From: Rhodohalobacter sulfatireducens | GTDB taxonomy: Bacteria > Bacteroidota > Rhodothermia > Balneolales > Balneolaceae | Assembly (NCBI RefSeq): GCF_022012475.1 | Contig: NZ_JAKLWS010000006.1 | Coordinates: 62,001 to 126,000, forward strand | Reading direction: 5' to 3' | Length of the DNA stretch: 64,000 bases | Made by a program: the position numbers and the translations under genes | Shown: piece after piece, positions 59,235 to 64,000 of the stretch | Numbering within the stretch: the first letter of the stretch is position 1 | Layout of the letters: every line of letters begins with the position of its first letter | The notes under the pieces: model-generated | The model's input: only the letters and a program-made list of their open reading frames with translations | What the model was told of the DNA's origin: nothing | The model's database searches: none

Positions 59235-59245
59235 GTGTATACCTC

Positions 59246-59497
59246 TTATCTCATGTTTTCACTTACGTACGGAATCAGCGCTAAAAACCTGGCTCGTTTT
59301 ACAGCCGTAGAAAGTTGTCGCTGATGTTTTGCACTTGTACCTGTCACACGACGAGGTAAAATTTTACCCTGATCGTTAATAAACCGTTCCAGGATATCGG
59401 TTTGCTTGTAATCGATGTACTCAATTCCTGCTTTGGTAAACTTGCAGTCTTTACTTTTTAAATGTCCTTTCTTCGGATGCGATGGATTGTTAATCAT
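59246..59497 (-). CDS. rpsR: 30S ribosomal protein S18
   Basis: An 83-residue S18 with the signature block [18 protein letters not shown] split as [12 protein letters not shown] and [13 protein letters not shown], followed by [20 protein letters not shown]. Lies 16 bases after rpsF. The ssb gene that often sits between rpsF and rpsR in other bacteria is absent. Confidence 0.98.
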   Translation of the reverse strand: MINNPSHPKKGHLKSKDCKFTKAGIEYIDYKQTDILERFINDQGKILPRRVTGTSAKHQRQLSTAVKRARFLALIPYVSENMR

Positions 59498-59513
59498 TGT
59501 CTAATCTCTTTAT

Positions 59514-59894
59514 TTATTCGTCTTCGTCTGATTCTTCTTCTGTCTCTTCGTAGAGAGCGGGTAGCTCACCTTTTTGTGCGAGAGTGTAATGACGCATCAT
59601 TTTGGCATCATACTTAAGAGTGAGATATCTCATGATATCATCATGAATTCTCATATTTCTCTCAACCACATCAATGGTTTCACCGGGGGCCTTAAAGTAC
59701 ATGTTCACATAGAAACCGGTACTTTTTTTATCTATATCGTAGGCAAGCTTCTTTACTCCCCATTCGTCAACGTCAACGATTTCTCCATCGTTGTCTTCAA
59801 TCAATTTATTTACATGACTTACTACCTCTGAAAACTTATCCTCATCGAGGACAGGATTCAGGATATACGTCATCTCATAAAAATGCTTTTTCAT
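59514..59894 (-). CDS. rpsF: 30S ribosomal protein S6
   Basis: S6 binds S18 and the central domain of 16S rRNA. Visible are the starting strand HFYEMTYILNP, the GVKKLAYDI segment and KSTGFYVNMYFKAPG, then an acidic C-tail (EETEEESDEDE). I prefer ATG 59892-59894 (126 residues, MKKHFYEMTY), preceded by an A-rich stretch with AAGA; an upstream in-frame ATG at 59924 would add ten residues that S6 does not need. First gene of the rpsF-rpsR-rplI run. The 105 bases upstream hold no gene. Confidence 0.95.
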   Translation of the reverse strand: MKKHFYEMTYILNPVLDEDKFSEVVSHVNKLIEDNDGEIVDVDEWGVKKLAYDIDKKSTGFYVNMYFKAPGETIDVVERNMRIHDDIMRYLTLKYDAKMMRHYTLAQKGELPALYEETEEESDEDE

Positions 59895-60029
59895 ATATCT
59901 TTTTTGTCTTTGGTTGTTTTCCATTATTGGAAACAGTCGCCGTGCGTGCTGCCGACAACAGAGCCTGTAAAGATACGGATTGATCTTTAGTTAAACAATC
60001 ATACCGAAGCAGAATAATCTTTCGGTCGA

Positions 60030-61469
60030 TCAGACTGTATAATAGGAAGAGATTAGCTCCATCAGGCTTGAGGTAGGAAGAACCGGCTCAACACCGTAGT
60101 AAACAGTTAGAACGGCTAATAAAATGAGAGTCCATTTAAAGAGAAATCCGGGTGTTTTGAGGGAATACTCTTTATGAGCTTCTTTGAAATAGAGGTATAC
60201 CATCACTCTCAAATAGTAGTAGACACTCGCAGCGCTTGCCAGAACACCAATAATGGCAAGTGGTATTAAACCAGCCTGAACTGCGGCTGCAAACACATAA
60301 TATTTTCCGATAAATCCAACCATCGGTGGGATTCCCGCAAGTGAGAAGAGAAATACCGATAGCATTACACCCATCACAGGAACTTTAAAACCAAGTCCTG
60401 CATAACTGTCAATTTCTGTAAAATCCAAACCGTGATTTCGCTCATAGTATGCAATTACTCCAAAAGCACCTGCATTCATAATAGTGTATGCAAAGAGGTA
60501 GTACAGTACTCCGGCATATCCCGCCTCATTACCAGCTGCGAGACCAACCATTAAATAACCTGCATGCGCAATGCTTGAGTAAGCGAGCATTCGTTTCACA
60601 TTATCCTGGGCAAGTGCGATCAGGTTACCCACAATCATTGTGAGAATTGCGACAACCTGGAGAACACTTTGCCAGTCTCCAATTTCTGAGCTTGGCAGCA
60701 TTCTCGTTAGCACCAATACAAACGCTACAAACGTGGCAGACTTCGCCGCAGTAGCCATAAATGCCGTGATGGTGGTTGGTGTTCCCTGGTATACATCCGG
60801 AGTCCACATATGGAAAGGAACAGCTGCAACCTTAAAGAAAAGCCCAACAAACAGTAATCCTGTACCACAGAGGAATAAAAATGTGGGCTGGGCTGCCGCG
60901 GCGATCTCAGTCAGGTTTGTTGCTGCAGTGGCTCCGTAAATAAGAGCAATTCCATAAAGAAGAAAGCCGGTTGAGAAAGCTCCGAGCAAGAAATATTTCA
61001 GGGCCGATTCAGCTCCAATCTTTTCATTTTTCATCAGACCGGCAAGAACATAGAGACAGATCGACATTGTTTCCAGGCTGATAAACAGTGTGATCAAGTC
61101 ATTGGAAACGGCAAGTCCTAACATTCCTGTAGTAGAGAATAAGATCATTCCATAGACTTCACCATTATGGAGATCAAGATCACGCAGGTATTCTCTCGAA
61201 ATGGTTACACAAAAAAGTGCTCCCAATAGAACGACTACTGAGCCAAAAGCCCCAACCCCACCGTAAACAATCATACCGGAAAATGCCGTGCCAGCCTCGC
61301 CATAAAGCGATTGAATTGCAAATAACAATGCAACGGCAATACCACCAATGGTAACACTAAACGAAGTGTTTGCTGACTTTTTAAATGCTTCGAGCATGAT
61401 TGCCGCCAATCCGGCAACTGCTACGATTATGCCCGGTAAAAAGGATTGTAAATCTAAAAGATAATTCAT
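60030..61469 (-). CDS. nuoN: NADH-quinone oxidoreductase subunit N
   Basis: A proton-pumping, antiporter-like subunit of respiratory complex I with about 14 spans over 479 residues. Conserved features are SLETMSICLYVLAGL (the Glu of TM5), KYFLLGAFSTGFLLYG with its Lys, FKVAAVPFHMWTPDVYQG and KRMLAYSSIAHAGYLMVG. The start is ATG 61467-61469; a TTG directly before it would add one residue. Distal gene of nuoL-nuoM-phhB-nuoN. Confidence 0.97.
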   Translation of the reverse strand: MNYLLDLQSFLPGIIVAVAGLAAIMLEAFKKSANTSFSVTIGGIAVALLFAIQSLYGEAGTAFSGMIVYGGVGAFGSVVVLLGALFCVTISREYLRDLDLHNGEVYGMILFSTTGMLGLAVSNDLITLFISLETMSICLYVLAGLMKNEKIGAESALKYFLLGAFSTGFLLYGIALIYGATAATNLTEIAAAAQPTFLFLCGTGLLFVGLFFKVAAVPFHMWTPDVYQGTPTTITAFMATAAKSATFVAFVLVLTRMLPSSEIGDWQSVLQVVAILTMIVGNLIALAQDNVKRMLAYSSIAHAGYLMVGLAAGNEAGYAGVLYYLFAYTIMNAGAFGVIAYYERNHGLDFTEIDSYAGLGFKVPVMGVMLSVFLFSLAGIPPMVGFIGKYYVFAAAVQAGLIPLAIIGVLASAASVYYYLRVMVYLYFKEAHKEYSLKTPGFLFKWTLILLAVLTVYYGVEPVLPTSSLMELISSYYTV

Positions 61470-61539
61470 CAACTGTTATTGTTTAATCTAATCGATATAG
61501 ATCGCCCTCCATCATTTTGGGCGTCTTAAATAAAATTAT

Positions 61540-61824
61540 TTACTGGTAAACCTCTTCGATGGCTTTTGCCAATTTGATGTCTTTTTCGGTCACCTTGCCC
61601 CCCGCATCGTGAGTGCTTAAAGTAATTGAAACACTATTATATACGTTTGACCAGTCGGGATGGTGAACGAGTGCTTCAGCTTCAAAACCAACTCTCACCA
61701 TAAAAGAGATGGCTTCCTTGAAATCAGGAAATGAAAAATCTTTGGTGATCGTATCATCCTCAAAACTCCAACCATCAAGTTGTTCTAATTCTTCTTCAAT
61801 TTGTTTTTTGCTTAGTGTATCCAT
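61540..61824 (-). CDS. phhB: Pterin-4a-carbinolamine dehydratase
   Basis: A 94-residue PCD/DCoH. The family core is ALVHHPDWSNVYNSVSITL, with the catalytic His pair, and STHDAGGKVTEKDIKLAKAI. It dehydrates the 4a-hydroxy-tetrahydropterin made by aromatic amino-acid hydroxylases, regenerating the quinonoid cofactor; some PCDs act in molybdopterin or folate repair. Start ATG 61822-61824, 4 bases after the nuoM stop; a GTG just before would add one residue. Its place inside the nuo cluster is unusual. It matches the presence of a biopterin-type PTPS in the window. Confidence 0.95.
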   Translation of the reverse strand: MDTLSKKQIEEELEQLDGWSFEDDTITKDFSFPDFKEAISFMVRVGFEAEALVHHPDWSNVYNSVSITLSTHDAGGKVTEKDIKLAKAIEEVYQ

Positions 61825-61828
61825 CACT

Positions 61829-63439
61829 TTACTTGTTTGAAGTGAACGATTCTACTTTAGATTCTTCAACATCGTAAATTCTGTTTGTCCAGTTTGGTAA
61901 ATCACTGGAATCTGCTGTTTCAAGTACGGCAGTACTTTTTTCCTGGGATATCGTAATGTAACTCTCAACCCAGTTTTCGGAATATTTCGTAAAATCGACT
62001 GGACGTATTCCAATCCATACCATAAAAATGACAAGAGGAATCAGGAGTCCAATTTCTCTCCCATTCAAGTCTAACAATTTCTTATTCTCTTCATTGGTAA
62101 TTGGCCCGAACATCACTCGCTGGTACATCCACAACATATATGCAGCCGCAAGAATTACACCGATTGCTGCAAGTACTGCATATACTTTATTGGCATATAA
62201 CTCTGAGAAAAATGAGCCATTCAAAATCAGGAATTCACCTACAAAACCATTTAAGCCCGGAAGGCCGATGGATGCGAGCGTCGCTATCATGAAAAAAGTT
62301 GCGAAAACAGGCATCTGTTTTGCAATCCCGCCAAAATCTGAGATTTGCCGTGTATGAGCCCTGTCGTATATCATTCCTACTATCAGGAAGAGAGCGCCGG
62401 TAGACAGTCCGTGGTTAATCATCTGTATAACCGCACCTTGAACAGCTACCGTGTTAAATGCAAAAATTCCAAGTACAACAAAACCAAGGTGACTGACCGA
62501 TGAGTAGGCAACCAATTTCTTCACATCTTTCTGTACCATTGCCACAAGAGCCCCATAAATAATTCCGATAACTGCAAGTATGGCCATCATCGGAGCGAAT
62601 TCTGCAAACGCATTCGGAAATACAGGGAGACACACTCTAACCAATCCATAGGTACCCAACTTCAACATGATGGCAGCCAACACCACAGACCCAGCGGTTG
62701 GCGCTTCGGTGTGAGCGTAGGGCAACCATGTATGAAAAGGAAAAAGTGGTACTTTAATACAAAATGCCAACGCAAACGCCAGGAACAACCAGGTTTGCTC
62801 AACCAATCCTAAAGTAAACTCAGGACTTGAGATAAATCTCCAGTCGGCCGAAAATTCAAAAACTCCGGTTGCTGCACCTGCACTGTAGCCAAGGTAAATG
62901 AGTGCAACAAGCATAATAAGTGATCCAACAAGCGTATATATAAAGAACTTGATTGTTGCACGAACTTTATCACTCCCGCCCCAAATTCCAATAAGGAAGT
63001 ACATTGGAATCAAAGACAGTTCAAAGAAAACGTAAAAGACTACGAGATCAAGAGAAGCAAATACACCGAGTGAGGCTGTCTGTAATATCAACAGCATGGA
63101 ATAATATCCCATCAAACTCTTTTTGATGGAGTTCCATGATGAGAGAATCACAATAGGCCCCATCAATGTGGTAAGCATAAACAGGAGGAGGCTTAAACCA
63201 TCCAGGCCTACGAGATATTTCACATCCATTCCCGAAAAAACCGGAGAGCCTTCTGTTACATATTGGGGAATTGCAGAGTTCGCAACATCAAACTGGAATA
63301 AAAGCGGCAGCGACAATAAGAACGTGATGCTTGTCACAACAAGGCTGGTCCATTTTACAGCTTCATCATTCCGAAATACCAAGAATGCAAGAATCCCAAT
63401 CAGCGGGAAATAGATGGTAAGATTTAATAAAAACTCCAT
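61829..63439 (-). CDS. nuoM: NADH-quinone oxidoreductase subunit M
   Basis: A proton-pumping subunit of complex I, 536 residues with about 14 spans. Key elements are FYVFFELSLIPMYFLIGIWGG (essential Glu), KFFIYTLVGSLIML (Lys), CIKVPLFPFHTWLPYAHTEAPTAGSV and KKLVAYSSVSHLGFVVLG. Starts at ATG 63437-63439, 17 bases after nuoL. The C-terminal 50 residues are a soluble, acidic tail. Confidence 0.98.
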   Translation of the reverse strand: MEFLLNLTIYFPLIGILAFLVFRNDEAVKWTSLVVTSITFLLSLPLLFQFDVANSAIPQYVTEGSPVFSGMDVKYLVGLDGLSLLLFMLTTLMGPIVILSSWNSIKKSLMGYYSMLLILQTASLGVFASLDLVVFYVFFELSLIPMYFLIGIWGGSDKVRATIKFFIYTLVGSLIMLVALIYLGYSAGAATGVFEFSADWRFISSPEFTLGLVEQTWLFLAFALAFCIKVPLFPFHTWLPYAHTEAPTAGSVVLAAIMLKLGTYGLVRVCLPVFPNAFAEFAPMMAILAVIGIIYGALVAMVQKDVKKLVAYSSVSHLGFVVLGIFAFNTVAVQGAVIQMINHGLSTGALFLIVGMIYDRAHTRQISDFGGIAKQMPVFATFFMIATLASIGLPGLNGFVGEFLILNGSFFSELYANKVYAVLAAIGVILAAAYMLWMYQRVMFGPITNEENKKLLDLNGREIGLLIPLVIFMVWIGIRPVDFTKYSENWVESYITISQEKSTAVLETADSSDLPNWTNRIYDVEESKVESFTSNK

Positions 63440-63456
63440 AGAATATTGTCAGATGC

Positions 63457-64000
63457 TTAAAACAGTAATATGGTTAAAACAAGAATCACTCCGAGAATAA
63501 GGAACAGCGCATAATTGCTGGCAACGCCGGTTTGGATATATCGCAGTAAACTTCCGGAAATTCGCACAGTTCCGGCGATCGCATTTACAAATCCGTCTAC
63601 AATTTTCATATCGAAAACAGCTAATACCTTATCCGAAAAATTCACGGTCGGGTGCACAATGGCGCCTTCGTACAGCTCATCGAGGCTGTACTTGTCTTTC
63701 CAGACTCGATAAAATGGACCGAATTTAGAAGCAATCCACGCATCGGATTCTTCCTGCTGATCGTTTCCGTACATTTTATAGGCAATATACACTGAAACAG
63801 CGGCAACGATAATGGCAAATGTCATTAGCGCCCATTCAGCTGTGCCGGATAACGTTAAAGGAATATCTGCTGCGATGGTATGAAGCCATTCATGCAGCCA
63901 GTTTATATGACCATCGCCGCCAAATGTTTTAGAAACAAAATTCGGTAATCCGATAAATCCACCAACTATCGAGAGGCCTGCAAGCGACCACAGGGCAGTC
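63457..64000 (-). CDS. nuoL: NADH-quinone oxidoreductase subunit L, C-terminal part (cut by right edge)
   Basis: The frame is open from the stop at 63457 to the window end (181 codons including the stop). The visible protein reads LSIVGGFIGLPNFV near the edge, a conserved NuoL segment, then a periplasmic stretch with GDGHINWLHEWLH, a span (MTFAIIVAAVSVYIAYKMYG), the lateral-helix region (FYRVWKDKYSLDELYEG) and a last span (YALFLILGVILVLTILLF). The long lateral helix of NuoL clamps the antiporter subunits. First visible gene of the nuo run. Confidence 0.93.
   Translation of the reverse strand, partial: TALWSLAGLSIVGGFIGLPNFVSKTFGGDGHINWLHEWLHTIAADIPLTLSGTAEWALMTFAIIVAAVSVYIAYKMYGNDQQEESDAWIASKFGPFYRVWKDKYSLDELYEGAIVHPTVNFSDKVLAVFDMKIVDGFVNAIAGTVRISGSLLRYIQTGVASNYALFLILGVILVLTILLF

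Overview
The window looks like chromosome of an FCB-group bacterium, most likely Balneolota (Balneolales) or a close relative of Rhodothermota. This is inference from content, since no rRNA is present. The pointers are a short 284-residue primary sigma factor, two TonB-dependent receptors with carboxypeptidase-regulatory N-domains, a periplasmic-propeller (Reg_prop/Y_Y_Y) sensor kinase, an ExbB-x-ExbD-ExbD operon, lipoproteins with an acidic stretch after the cysteine, a fused actinobacterial-style 2-oxoglutarate dehydrogenase, and a moderate-to-low GC content. I saw no tRNA, rRNA, CRISPR array, transposase or prophage. Most of the window is core housekeeping DNA with compact spacing.

Layout. 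1-9.8 kb: end of an SGNH-type protein, hemY, an atypical SDR, a DtxR-type metal regulator, a periplasmic thioredoxin, a large membrane SpoIIE-type phosphatase, an NRDE protein, a TPR protein and an alpha/beta hydrolase. 9.8-15.3 kb (minus): rluB, yidD, cysS, folE, aconitase. 15.5-18.8 kb (plus): a small HU protein followed 2 nt later by an HU-TM-LysM fusion, then Dabb, CHAD and Smr proteins. 18.9-24.3 kb: TonB receptor 1, a lone GT2 enzyme, a SIMPL protein and a GDSL esterase. 24.4-28.8 kb (plus): an ABC ATPase, a long FtsX-like permease, an unannotated 55-residue membrane protein and a tandem UspA. 28.9-41.3 kb (minus): FadL-like porin, a Tyr-rich/RS-repeat lipoprotein, a NarL-type two-component pair, rpoD, deoB, a GAF protein and pepF. 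41.6-45.2 kb (plus): fused 2-oxoglutarate dehydrogenase. 45.4-64 kb (minus): folE2, PTPS, TonB receptor 2 with its surface-type lipoprotein, ftsH, thiL, the ExbB/ExbD operon, an OmpA lipoprotein, a DsbD-alpha-like protein, rplI-rpsR-rpsF, and nuoN/phhB/nuoM/nuoL (cut by the right edge).

Themes. Central metabolism and respiration (aconitase, 2-oxoglutarate dehydrogenase, nuo) sit beside envelope machinery (TonB receptors, Exb proteins, FadL, OmpA, lipoproteins, FtsH). Pterin chemistry recurs: two unrelated GTP cyclohydrolases (FolE and FolE2), a PTPS with the Cys-x5-HGH spacing of biopterin-type enzymes, and a pterin carbinolamine dehydratase inside the nuo cluster.

The strongest candidate for something undescribed is the HU gene pair at 15.5-17.2 kb. 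The second gene encodes an HU DNA-binding domain, an acidic linker, one membrane span and a periplasmic LysM domain, as if it tethers the nucleoid to peptidoglycan. Secondary candidates are the RS-repeat lipoprotein, the overlapping CHAD-Smr genes, the small protein after the ABC permease, and several elaborate inverted repeats upstream of rpoD, upstream of the surface lipoprotein, downstream of the 2-oxoglutarate dehydrogenase gene and in the hemY-SDR gap.
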